Positions 18,801 to 25,623 of a stretch of 64,000 nucleotides of DNA are shown here, one piece after another. Where the stretch lies: contig JAZUDI010000077.1 of NCBI GenBank assembly GCA_045639525.1, forward strand, positions 101,181 to 165,180. Direction: 5' to 3'. The stretch's first letter is position 1, and every line of letters begins with the position of its first letter. Under the pieces are notes generated by a model. It made no database searches. It worked only from the letters and a program-made list of their open reading frames with translations, and was not told the origin of the DNA. The stretch comes from UBA1181 sp045639525 (GTDB taxonomy: Bacteria > Bacteroidota > Bacteroidia > Bacteroidales > Paludibacteraceae). The position numbers were made by a program, and so were the translations under genes.

Positions 18801-19451
18801 GAATCTCCTGTCGATTTAGGAGGACTTTACCTCTCCGACAAGAGAAAGACTTTGGACCGATTCCAAATTCCTACGGGCAACCCATCCGCGACGACAGTTC
18901 CAGCCAAGGGTTATATCGTGTTCTGGGCAGACGCAGACTCTTCTGCGCAAGGACCACGACACACCAATTTCGAATTGTCAAAGGACAAGAGCCAAACCAT
19001 CTCTTTGTCAAGAATGGAGAATGGAAATATCCAAGTGATAGACTCTGTTCGTTACCAACCACACACCGACGGAGAGTCATACAGCCGCTTCTCCTACACG
19101 GGCAATGGCGCATGGAGCATCACATCACGCCCAACCTTCAATAAGAAGAATGCATATTTCCCTCTATTGAAGTCCAGCACTTCGGAGATCCAAGAGCCTA
19201 TGGCAGAGGCAACAGAGAGCCTTATCGCTCCTCAGGTATATCCGAATCCAGTCTCTGATTATCTCTGGTTCTCTTTCCCATCTGAAGAGAATGGCGTTGT
19301 GACAATCACCGATATGACGGGTCGTGTCATCCTAAACCAAACCGTGAAGAACGGTGATTGCCTCAATATCAATGATTTCGAACGTAATATTTATATGGTT
19401 ATCATCAGTGTCGGAGAAGAGCGTTACACCACGAAAATCGTGAAATTGTAG
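15849..19451 (+). CDS. CotH-kinase/LTD-domain surface protein with type A T9SS signal
   Basis: A 1200-residue secreted protein. Order: signal peptide (cut near AFAS); lamin-tail domain (about 22-140, INEMMVRN and GWVELYNSG); chitobiase C-terminal-like domain (about 175-250, YYTTDGKEPT); CotH-type atypical kinase domain (about 255-630), with LGMRERTNKDFV and WRWILYDTEYS as the expected lysine and metal-binding segments; a Gly/Trp-rich low-complexity linker near 755-810; a galactose-binding-like domain; a second lamin-tail domain (YINEICAANK, WIEIYNDGESPVDLGG); and a C-terminal type A sorting domain (VYPNPVSDYLWFSF to TTKIVKL). CotH domains phosphorylate proteins in spore formers; the target here is unknown. 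Probably cell-surface bound through the T9SS. Confidence 0.88.
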   Translation: MKKRNNILLIGALMTSQAFASVHINEMMVRNTSYKVNENYNFEGWVELYNSGAEAVDLRNCFFSNTESNIYLWQNQSNDCRIQPKGYYIFYFDELNKNNHANFKLDSDGGTLILSDESGRVLDKVTYPKPFRNTSYGRTEDGGNTLAFFTEPSMNATNNNSTAARSQTAAPTFSKEGGFYSGNQTISIYAEDGDAKIYYTTDGKEPTIHSNQYNSPININNTTPLRAIAVVNGEVTSEVTTATYFIGVNNIPMNVKVISLVTDRDYVYGDELGAFVVGRNGSQVPSTCGSMDRTANYMNDWDRPCNFELFDEKKSSQVNQEVKISAFGACSRTKAIKSIAVKANKAHGNNKIDYNLFREKPALKWKSLVLRNSGNDFGRMLFRDGYIQTLAASGMDLDHQAYEPVVVFMNGEYYAMLGMRERTNKDFVYSNYGLKEEDFCIQTISKTGSTECDDYQIVKSLGNGDFNRIDENIDVDEFLNYLLTEIYVFNKDWADNNNKAWKRTENGKWRWILYDTEYSTSLYEENMTGNGFSNLNKVNYYNNIIQNPEMKRRLMTKFVTHAGTTFGEDNAERVLDSMMNILSKEADYFRDFLARKNIKESSLSWKDEAMKVRNFIVARQNVVMGHVASNMQLGNPVPLRIYANIPGGSYTLNGLENIRKSDFRSQYFTGSAIQVKANAPTGYKFKNWEVRKEEYLINTNDSWKYLYLSDGVNVPSNWKDNSFEDDSWQSGQAPLGSGVSYYVKTSVSGNSNNGGWNGGMFPAPGDNNGGWGGIGGGDWGGGIGGGDWGGIGGGGFGGGIPGFGGATVSAKTTLLRKEFNVNSLNSMSNELQCLAHINDGAIIYLNGREVFRYNLPNYNVQDTTMALLSMDSYATVKFNIQRSYLNEGKNVIAVELHCAKGSGSLAFDMNLLDENTGVSTIQTSSNDEYSANVNGALVLKAIFEKDNNSTPYDKLYINEICAANKQYVDEFRQDEDWIEIYNDGESPVDLGGLYLSDKRKTLDRFQIPTGNPSATTVPAKGYIVFWADADSSAQGPRHTNFELSKDKSQTISLSRMENGNIQVIDSVRYQPHTDGESYSRFSYTGNGAWSITSRPTFNKKNAYFPLLKSSTSEIQEPMAEATESLIAPQVYPNPVSDYLWFSFPSEENGVVTITDMTGRVILNQTVKNGDCLNINDFERNIYMVIISVGEERYTTKIVKL

Positions 19452-19468
19452 TTCTTCCTGACTAACTT

Positions 19469-19506
19469 AAAAAGTGCCTTCGACGCGATGTCGGAGGCAC
19501 TTTTTT
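19469..19506 (+). terminator. Terminator of the CotH-domain gene
   Basis: AAAGTGCCT (19471-19479) pairs with AGGCACTTT (19495-19503), with inner CGA/TCG pairing, followed by TTTT. Confidence 0.85.
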
Positions 19507-19612
19507 ACTTTTCATTCAGGCAACACCCAAAGGTCATTATTCAAAGTATCGGCGTGATCATTCTATTTATAAACGATTAAAATATTAGAGAATATTTAAA
19601 AATAGGTTCTGG

Positions 19613-20626
19613 ATGGATTTACTGGTTTGCAATAAGCTTTCTCGTCGGTTGTGGGCTTTGCTTCTTATTGCTGTTTTTAGCATTTCCTGCTCGGAAGATA
19701 CGAATAAATACCTTGCAGAGGCAGACTCCTTTCGTAGAGGTATACCGAGTGATCTTCAACACCGTCAAAGTGTAGCAGTAAGGAGTGCCATAACGGGTGA
19801 TTCACAGTTGCTTAATGAGGTTCGCAATGCTCGCAACACAAAACCCACGTTGCTTGATGGGGTTGTAGCTGACGAAGTAAATTCATCTTGTACCCTATTC
19901 CGACCTGAAGATTATGCTAGTTCGTCTCAAGCTCTTCCTCTGCTTATTTATCTTCATGGAGGTGGATGGGCTTTCGGTAGCAGAAATAGTTGTGCACGCT
20001 TCTGTATGAGTCTAGCACAAATGGGGATTGCAGTCCTCGATGTTGAATATCGTTTGGCACCCGAAAATCCTTATCCTGCAGCTATTGAAGATGTGATAGA
20101 AGCTTTGAGACTCTCCTACTTGATGGCCGAAGCTTGGGGTATAGACCCAAAGCGTATATCCATGGGTGGCGATAGTGCTGGTGGTAACTTGAGTCTTGCA
20201 GCGGCTCTTAAATTGGGTAAAACAGATTCGCTCAGAAGTTTAGTTTTATTCTATCCTGTGGTTCGTTCATACGCAGACAACACCTCTTCTTTGCAAGAAT
20301 ACGGACAAGGCTATGGACTGGATGCAGAGTTGATGGATGCTTTCAACGAGGCCTATACTATGGGAGATGAGCAAAACCCTCTTATCTCACCTGCTCATGC
20401 AACAGATTCTATGCTAACGAACCTGCCGCCTTGCCTATTTGTAGCAGCCGATCGAGACATACTACGAGACCAAGGACATGAGTTTGCTAGCCGATTGGAA
20501 CGTCTTGGTAATCAAGTAGAATACCATCTTATACCTTCGTCGGTTCATCTTTTCATCACAGTAGATGGGCAACCTTCAGCTTTCCAGAAGGCACTAGAGT
20601 TTACTAGCAACTATCTTCTAAAATAG
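19613..20626 (+). CDS. Alpha/beta-hydrolase esterase lipoprotein (HSL family)
   Basis: 337 residues. The N-terminus is a lipoprotein signal (lipobox SISC, Cys26). The body is a hormone-sensitive-lipase-type carboxylesterase: oxyanion motif YLHGGGWAFGS near residue 113, DVEYRLAPENPYPAA, nucleophile motif GGDSAGGN near 185, acid in AADRDILRD and histidine in SSVHLF near the end. It hydrolyses short-chain or acetyl esters, perhaps from polysaccharides, at the envelope. Codon choice (many CTT, GCT, TTG) and A+T content differ from the core genes to its left, suggesting acquisition by transfer. It marks the left edge of the accessory island. Confidence 0.87.
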   Translation: MDLLVCNKLSRRLWALLLIAVFSISCSEDTNKYLAEADSFRRGIPSDLQHRQSVAVRSAITGDSQLLNEVRNARNTKPTLLDGVVADEVNSSCTLFRPEDYASSSQALPLLIYLHGGGWAFGSRNSCARFCMSLAQMGIAVLDVEYRLAPENPYPAAIEDVIEALRLSYLMAEAWGIDPKRISMGGDSAGGNLSLAAALKLGKTDSLRSLVLFYPVVRSYADNTSSLQEYGQGYGLDAELMDAFNEAYTMGDEQNPLISPAHATDSMLTNLPPCLFVAADRDILRDQGHEFASRLERLGNQVEYHLIPSSVHLFITVDGQPSAFQKALEFTSNYLLK

Positions 20627-20678
20627 TTACTATTCTGCCACGAATGGGTAAAAATGGCTTTTGGGGCAAAATAGTGTA

Positions 20679-20807
20679 CTATTTACTCTTCCCAAAAAGT
20701 TCCGAGTGAGAACCTGTTCTGACTGCTTTGATTATATTTTCATCTTTGTCAAACCATATTAACAAAACGTCATTCTCTACATGACATTCCATATGGTTCT
20801 TGTAGAT
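20679..20807 (-). pseudogene. Truncated YafQ/RelE-type toxin, C-terminal remnant
   Basis: Directly after the antitoxin stop codon (20808-20810), in the same frame, 42 codons read IYKNHMECHVENDVLLIWFD and end VRTGSHSELFGKSK before a stop. This matches the C-terminal third of YafQ-type mRNA interferases (compare the family pattern HVExDWxLIY...RTGTHxxLF), including the catalytic-site His and Phe. The N-terminal 50 or so residues and a normal start are missing, so the toxin is probably dead. A deletion between antitoxin end and toxin middle explains the arrangement. Confidence 0.75.
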
Positions 20808-21041
20808 TTATAACTTCATCAAATCACTAGCCCGTTCGACTTTCTCTAAGTCTACATTGTTTTCTGCGTCATGCATTGCCTTCTTTGTAAGTTCATTGGG
20901 CTCTTCTTGTGCCTTCTCCATCAAAAGGCACTCAACATAATTGTTAAGACTTCGATTCGCAGCCTTCGCTTTTAATCTTATAATCTCCAACAATTCTTTG
21001 TCCAAACGAAATGTGGTTGTTACTTTAATTGTCGATTCCAT
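20808..21041 (-). CDS. Antitoxin of a broken type II toxin-antitoxin pair (ribbon-helix-helix)
   Basis: A 77-residue ribbon-helix-helix protein: TIKVTTTFRLDKELLEIIRL forms the DNA-binding strand and first helix, NRSLNNYVECLL the second, followed by an acidic toxin-binding tail with EEPNELTKKAM. It resembles antitoxins partnered with YafQ/RelE toxins. The toxin directly downstream is only a C-terminal fragment, so this is an orphan antitoxin that may still bind its own promoter; a TA-dinucleotide run (21047-21062) sits just before the start. Confidence 0.8.
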   Translation of the reverse strand: MESTIKVTTTFRLDKELLEIIRLKAKAANRSLNNYVECLLMEKAQEEPNELTKKAMHDAENNVDLEKVERASDLMKL

Positions 21042-21062
21042 AATGATATATATATATATATG

Positions 21063-21571
21063 ACATCACTTTGATTGCAAATGCAATGCAATTATTCTAC
21101 TTCGCAAAGTAATACATTAAAAAAGAGATGAACTAATTCGTTTTCTTTTATTTGAGCACTAAATGAGCATAGTCACCCGCTGTCTGAACGAAGTCGAAGT
21201 CAGCCGTTCATCAATCAAATATCTCTTTCTACGTATTCCATTTATGTGAATTTTTAGTACTACTGCAAAAATAAATACTGGATTCTGATAGGATTCAAAA
21301 TGTAGTAGTCCAGGATGATTTATTTACAAAATGAATTCAGGGAGCGAACTGATGGTTGCTCCCTGAATTGTTGTGTATGAATTGCATGAATTAAAATTGA
21401 GGGACTTATATCGTCTTACAGACGAGTGTTCCACTTACTATGTTTCAACCCAGCACATGTCTCTTCGTTCCATATACAGGGTTACGGGTGTAGCATCTTC
21501 GCAGACGCTTGGTGTTAAAACGATCTTTTGATTATAAATAACACCTTACTCGCAAGGTGATAGGACAGAAA
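21063..21571. other. Gene-free stretch with inverted repeats
   Basis: About 500 AT-rich bases with no supported gene. It contains a perfect 12-bp inverted repeat (listed separately at 21334-21369), a small TCGTCT/AGACGA hairpin (21411-21425) and CACCTT/AAGGTG (21542-21559). On the minus strand a short frame around 21410-21480 reads protein-like (IWNEETCAGLKHSKWNTRL) but is bounded by stops on both sides, so it may be debris of a lost gene. Confidence 0.4.
21334..21369. repeat. Island hairpin repeat, copy 1
   Basis: AATTCAGGGAGC (21334-21345) and GCTCCCTGAATT (21358-21369) form a perfect 12-bp inverted repeat with a 12-base loop. Its AATTCAGGGAG arm recurs in copy 2 next to the GTPase operon, and a diverged version lies at 23981-24010. 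Confidence 0.65.
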
Positions 21572-21605
21572 AGGGAGTGATGAACTGCTATCCACTCCCT
21601 GAATT
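21566..21605 (-). terminator. Terminator of the GTPase operon and island hairpin repeat, copy 2
   Basis: On the minus strand AGGGAGTG (21600-21593) pairs with CACTCCCT (21579-21572) across a 13-base loop, followed by TTTT. It sits just after the stop of the last gene in the three-gene operon. The sequence is similar to copy 1, sharing AATTCAGGGAG. Confidence 0.65.
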
Positions 21606-21607
21606 GC

Positions 21608-22342
21608 CTAAAATTGGACATCACATATTAGTGAGATTTCCTTACTAGATGTTATTACCTCATGCACACCACCACCGAGTTTAAATACACCTTTTAATAT
21701 ATTAACACTAAAGGCAATGTCCATCCTTTCATTGGTCTCTCTTGTACTATTGATTTCGACCCTAAAGGAGGTCTGTTTGTTTGTTAATCCTGGTTTCCTT
21801 GATTCTATCAAGTCAACTATATCGGGATCTCTGTCTAACCCCATCTTTGAAGCCTCCCTTCTTGCTTCACTCCAATCAGTTTCACTATAAACTCCTTCAA
21901 AGGTATCAAAACGCTGGTAAGAATCTCGATACTTAGTTTCTTGACGCTCTTTATATGAACCTTCAATCTCTACGACCTTAATCTTCAAGTTTCCTTCTGT
22001 GTCAAATTCTCTTGTTCCTTCTTGATTAAATAGCCAACTATATTCAACTTTCTTTGCACCCAAGCATTGAGAAACCCTTCTAATGGCTCTCATCTTATGC
22101 TTAATAATTTCATCTTGATAATTATTTGCACTGATGTATCTGCTTTCGTAAGGATGTCTAATCAACATCATTCCCGATTCAGGTTGTGATGTTAAACATA
22201 ATTGGTTCTGATAATTTCTTGCTTCAGAGACAGGTACTATTTGTAAATTGGAACTAAGTTTCTCTGAATTATCAAACCACATGTAATTTCGGCTTCTTTC
22301 ATCGTCTGCAATTAAAACAACTTCGCCTGTAAGTTCTTTCAT
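21608..22342 (-). CDS. Unknown protein, third gene of the GTPase operon
   Basis: 244 residues, soluble, no signal peptide or membrane helix. I do not recognise a family. The middle is charged and helix-rich (MRAIRRVSQCLGAKKVEYSW, then KERQETKYRDSYQRFD), and the C-terminal 60 residues look like beta strands ending ISLICDVQF. There is no nuclease, protease or NTPase motif. It starts 8 bases after the second gene and ends at a terminator-like hairpin, so it is the last gene of the operon. Its N-terminus (GEVVLIADDERSRNYMWFD) suggests a small alpha/beta domain. Function may depend on the GTPase upstream (inference). Confidence 0.65.
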   Translation of the reverse strand: MKELTGEVVLIADDERSRNYMWFDNSEKLSSNLQIVPVSEARNYQNQLCLTSQPESGMMLIRHPYESRYISANNYQDEIIKHKMRAIRRVSQCLGAKKVEYSWLFNQEGTREFDTEGNLKIKVVEIEGSYKERQETKYRDSYQRFDTFEGVYSETDWSEARREASKMGLDRDPDIVDLIESRKPGLTNKQTSFRVEINSTRETNERMDIAFSVNILKGVFKLGGGVHEVITSSKEISLICDVQF

Positions 22343-22350
22343 AAAGATAG

Positions 22351-22902
22351 TTATTTAGTGTGACAAACATTATCTTTTACCTCGTGAATAGAATTTGAAC
22401 TGGAGGCATGATTATTTCCTCCAAGAAAATATAGCAGAAAAAATGCTATTAGACCTATGATTATCATAAGGCCTTTGTTCATCATTTTATTTTTAGGATA
22501 TTTCAAAATCTCATCATAACCCATAACAATTTCTTCTATATCCAACTCTTTTTGCACCAAAGAAGAGTACCTTTTCAAGTCTTCAATGGCTTCTTCTATG
22601 GATGGACTAGATGAATAAAACATATAAGGCATCAATCTTCCGGCATCATCTTTTGTTCTAAAGCATGATCGAATAAATATACCCTCATTTTGTCTTATCG
22701 CTAATGAAAACCAATTTTTAAACTTCTTATTATCTCCTCTATTTTCTGAAACAGCGGGATCACACCCCCATGACCTAAGCTCATTAAACTTTGTCATTGC
22801 CTTATTCTGTTCAGGCAAATCCTTAAATGAATCCATCACACCATCAATTATGATTGTGCTTGGCACATTTGGATTCTGATTTTGTGTCCAAAAGATCTTC
22901 AT
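22351..22902 (-). CDS. Membrane-anchored unknown protein, second gene of the GTPase operon
   Basis: 183 residues: a soluble N-terminal domain of about 140 residues (MKIFWTQNQNPNVPSTIII, with FIRSCFRTKDDAGR in the middle and a helix YSSLVQKELDIEEIV), then one transmembrane helix at about 147-163 (LMIIIGLIAFFLLYFLGG) and a short tail. I do not recognise the family. The gene starts one base after the GTPase stop, implying translational coupling. The membrane anchor fits a complex with the glycine-zipper GTPase at the inner membrane (inference). Confidence 0.65.
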   Translation of the reverse strand: MKIFWTQNQNPNVPSTIIIDGVMDSFKDLPEQNKAMTKFNELRSWGCDPAVSENRGDNKKFKNWFSLAIRQNEGIFIRSCFRTKDDAGRLMPYMFYSSSPSIEEAIEDLKRYSSLVQKELDIEEIVMGYDEILKYPKNKMMNKGLMIIIGLIAFFLLYFLGGNNHASSSNSIHEVKDNVCHTK

Positions 22903-22903
22903 A

Positions 22904-23584
22904 CTATTTAATAATCATGTCTAAAAACTTGAATACTTCAGATTTACTTCTTAAATCTATTGTAACAAAATTATTTTGCACAAGACTTGCATAATATTTA
23001 TATTGTAATTTTTGTCTGACTTTAGTGGCTGCTTCAGCAGAACTCAATCCAGAAACATCTAGATGGGATCCAAATACAGCATAATGAGAACTTTGATTTT
23101 TCCCTAACGAAATTAGATTTTCATTTAAAAAATCCAGTCTAGTGCAGGTGTCTGTAAAATACTGGTCATCATTAAGAAATCGATTAACATCAAAGACGAA
23201 GAAAATTATATCATTCTCCGAAATCATTTTTCTATAATTTGCTTTGACATATTCAGGACCTCCGCCTATATCAGTTCCTTTCGCAACCTCAATAGTTCTG
23301 CCTTTCAACGAAAATTTAAAAGAGTCATACTCATCATAACTTGTGGCAGTGTACTCACTATAACTGACACCTTTCATTGTTGCATAAAGTTGTGTTTTCC
23401 CAGATTCCTGCATTCCTAAAACGCAAATTGATTTACCAATGACAGGATCAGCATTGATATAATCCCACAAATCACTTACGGCTTCCCCTGTTCCATAACC
23501 AGCAGCTGCTCCAGCGGCTGCACCAAATGGTCCACCGACTAGGAAACCTCCAATACCACCAATTAATGCTCCAAAAAATCCCAT
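22904..23584 (-). CDS. Glycine-zipper small GTPase, first gene of a three-gene operon
   Basis: 226 residues. Residues 2-33 form a glycine-zipper membrane segment (GALIGGIGGFLVGG, GAAAGAAAGYGTG). From residue 50 a Ras/Arf-like GTPase fold follows: P-loop GMQESGKT at 57-64, switch region around YTATSYDEYDSF, a DxxG motif in GTDIGGGPEY, and FFVFDVNRF. The usual NKxD guanine motif appears only as GSHLD, so nucleotide specificity is uncertain. Glycine zippers in other proteins pack or form pores in membranes. The two downstream genes follow with 1- and 8-base gaps. The setting next to toxin-antitoxin and IS debris suggests a conflict or stress role (inference). Confidence 0.72.
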   Translation of the reverse strand: MGFFGALIGGIGGFLVGGPFGAAAGAAAGYGTGEAVSDLWDYINADPVIGKSICVLGMQESGKTQLYATMKGVSYSEYTATSYDEYDSFKFSLKGRTIEVAKGTDIGGGPEYVKANYRKMISENDIIFFVFDVNRFLNDDQYFTDTCTRLDFLNENLISLGKNQSSHYAVFGSHLDVSGLSSAEAATKVRQKLQYKYYASLVQNNFVTIDLRSKSEVFKFLDMIIK

Positions 23585-23656
23585 ATTTAATTAAACATAA
23601 AAAGATCATTCCCCAAGCCTCCAAACTAGGAACATTCATACCATTAAAAACGAAAA

Positions 23657-23946
23657 GGACGTGAGACTTGTTCCGCCTTACGTCCACCAATCTATCGGTA
23701 TCGCCAAACACCATACTACAAATGAACATAGAATAGAACACCCCACGTCCATTTTGAATATGTATATAGGTTTGGTTATCCTCAACATAAACAAAAATAG
23801 ACAGGGCATGCTTCTACACTAATCCCTGTAGTAAAATTTGGCGAATTTTATAGATTTGGGACTACATGCAAAAAATGCCTTCTCGGTCTCTGGATTTCTC
23901 CCCAAAGTACGAAAGCAAAAGTAATGGATTTGATGTGTTTTGCAAA
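23657..23946 (-). promoter_or_regulatory. Promoter and long leader of the GTPase operon
   Basis: On the minus strand TTTG (23946-23943), 19 bases, TACTTTTG (23923-23916) is a perfect Bacteroidota promoter. The predicted start near 23910 leaves a leader of about 320 bases before the GTPase ATG. The leader contains a GGACGT/ACGTCC inverted repeat (23657-23662 with 23680-23685). A short frame entering the GTPase gene has no recognisable features, so I leave it out as a gene. Confidence 0.6.
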
Positions 23947-23980
23947 ATTTTAGGTAGGGAAATTTCTGAAAAGCAAAGAA

Positions 23981-24048
23981 AGGAATGGACAGCTATCTAC
24001 TCCTTGAATTTTTGTGTGCGTTATTTACACTGAAATAGCTTATTTCAG
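23981..24048. repeat. Island hairpin repeat, copy 3 (diverged), with adjacent hairpin
   Basis: Bases 23981-24010 align with copy 2: both read AGG-AxTG, an internal CTATC(T/C)ACTCC, then (C/T)TGAATT. Immediately after, CTGAAATA (24030-24037) and TATTTCAG (24041-24048) form a perfect 8-bp hairpin. Copies 2 and 3 bracket the GTPase operon in the same orientation. The rest of 24049-24180 is AT-rich with no supported gene. Confidence 0.5.
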
Positions 24049-24180
24049 GAGTGAACAACTTGGATTTTCTTTTTTGTATTTTACAAAGGATAATCCAACC
24101 ACTCATAAATCGATGGAAAACTACTATTTTCTGCAAAGAAAAGGAAGTTTTTCTTCTTTTTTTGTGCAAAAATTGCTGAT

Positions 24181-25488
24181 CTACAACATAATCTCAGGCA
24201 ACAGCCATATCTCATACAATGGCAAGTTGAGAAGTCCGTCTTCTTTTCGATAATCCTTGAGCGAGGTTCGTATCGCCATTTCTGGTTTATATTTCTCCAT
24301 AAATACCTTAAGGCTCTTGGCATGTACATTCAATCCTGCTTTTGCTTCACAAGGGATAACATTGTTTTTATATGAGAATAAGAAATCGACTTCAGACATT
24401 GCCCCTTCCGACCAATAATATATATTATTGAGTATATCCAAGCTTTGCAGTTCCTGTAATACGAATTGTTCTGTCAGAGACCCATTAAACTCCATAAATA
24501 GTTTTTCCTTGTTTACAATGACGGATGGATCAATATCACACATCGTACGCAACAATCCAATATCCAAATGATATATTTTGAATGATTTCAAATCTTCGTA
24601 TGCCTTCAACGGCAGTCGACCTCCAGCCACATGTCCCACACGTCGCACCGCACTGCAATCCTTAAGCCACATCAAAGCGTCCTCATACTCTCTTGCCCTT
24701 GCACCCTCTCGCACAACTCCATAAATAAATTTTTTGTTCTCCTTTGCAAGCTGACTCGGTATTGATTCCCATACATGATGAATTTTTGGGACAATTCCTT
24801 TGGGAGCATGCTTTGAAAAATCATTTTGATACGACGCTATTATATCTTTCTGTATATTCGAAATTTTTTGATAATCACGTGTTTTTATAAATGAATCCAC
24901 ACACTTAGGCATACCTCCAACAATGAAATATTGTTTCAAATAGTCGTTCATCTTCTCGACAATCGTCGCTGGCAATCCATCCTTGTAATACTTCTTTATA
25001 TATTCGATGGTTTGTTCTTCTTCGTTTGCTAGCAAAAATTCATAAAACGAAAGAGGTTGCAAAGTCATAAATTCGACTTTGCCGACAGGGAATGACGTAC
25101 CTTCGTGTAATGTGATTCCTAGTAATGAACCAGCACAACAAATAGCATATTCAGGAGCTTCTTCTGCAAAATATTTGAGCGACGTCAATGCGCGAGGCAC
25201 TTCCTGCACCTCATCAAAAATGACAAGCGTTTTTTGTTTCTCAATCTTTTTTCCATGTATTGTGCTGAGGTAATCAAGAATACGCTCCACATTGATACTA
25301 CCATCAAACAATTGTTCCAAATCATTCGGTTGTTCGAAGTTTATATAGCAAACATCATTGAAATATTGTTTGCCAAATTCCTTCAAAAGCCAAGTCTTTC
25401 CTACCTGTCTAGCACCCAAAAGAATAAGTGGCAATCTGTCACTTCTTTCTTTCCACTCTTTAAGTTTCTCTAATACAACTCTATACAT
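24181..25488 (-). CDS. AAA+ ATPase with DUF4143 domain
   Basis: 435 residues of the AAA_14/DUF4143 family, common in Bacteroidota islands. Walker A is LLGARQVGKTWLL (about 24-36), Walker B TLVIFDEVQEVP (about 87-98), sensor-like CCAGSLLGI (about 118). The C-terminal DUF4143 part has TEQFVLQEL and a nuclease-like cluster SEVDFLF...PCEAKAG resembling the E/D/ExK residues of PD-(D/E)XK folds. Function is not established for the family; suggested roles include DNA binding and toxin-antitoxin-like regulation. The gene has its own promoter with phased repeats just upstream. Confidence 0.85.
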   Translation of the reverse strand: MYRVVLEKLKEWKERSDRLPLILLGARQVGKTWLLKEFGKQYFNDVCYINFEQPNDLEQLFDGSINVERILDYLSTIHGKKIEKQKTLVIFDEVQEVPRALTSLKYFAEEAPEYAICCAGSLLGITLHEGTSFPVGKVEFMTLQPLSFYEFLLANEEEQTIEYIKKYYKDGLPATIVEKMNDYLKQYFIVGGMPKCVDSFIKTRDYQKISNIQKDIIASYQNDFSKHAPKGIVPKIHHVWESIPSQLAKENKKFIYGVVREGARAREYEDALMWLKDCSAVRRVGHVAGGRLPLKAYEDLKSFKIYHLDIGLLRTMCDIDPSVIVNKEKLFMEFNGSLTEQFVLQELQSLDILNNIYYWSEGAMSEVDFLFSYKNNVIPCEAKAGLNVHAKSLKVFMEKYKPEMAIRTSLKDYRKEDGLLNLPLYEIWLLPEIML

Positions 25489-25514
25489 ATCAAACCATCA
25501 CGTTTTTTCGACCA

Positions 25515-25610
25515 CAAATATACTAAATTTTCACATTTTCCGAAGGAGTTTTTGCTCATTTTATCACATTTTCTGAAGGGCAAAATCACATTTATATCAC
25601 ATTTTTTGGA
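25515..25610 (-). promoter_or_regulatory. Promoter and helically phased TCACATTT operator repeats
   Basis: The -7 box TATATTTG lies at 25522-25515 on the minus strand. Upstream, TCACATTT (given on the + strand) occurs at 25531, 25564, 25586 and 25597, so spacings are 33, 22 and 11 bases, exact multiples of one helical turn. The first two copies extend to TCACATTTTCCGAAGG and TCACATTTTCTGAAGG. Copy 1 overlaps the expected -33 site. This looks like an operator array, possibly for autoregulation. Confidence 0.65.
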
Positions 25611-25623
25611 CGACTACATAAAA

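Noticed and set aside
23472..23741. 89-codon minus-strand frame entering the GTPase gene
   Set aside because: It starts in the leader and overlaps the first 113 bases of the GTPase gene in a different frame; no recognised domain.
24014..24253. Plus-strand frame at 24014-24253 between the GTPase operon and the AAA+ gene
   Set aside because: AT-rich shadow overlapping the 3' end of the ATPase gene, no domain and no promoter.
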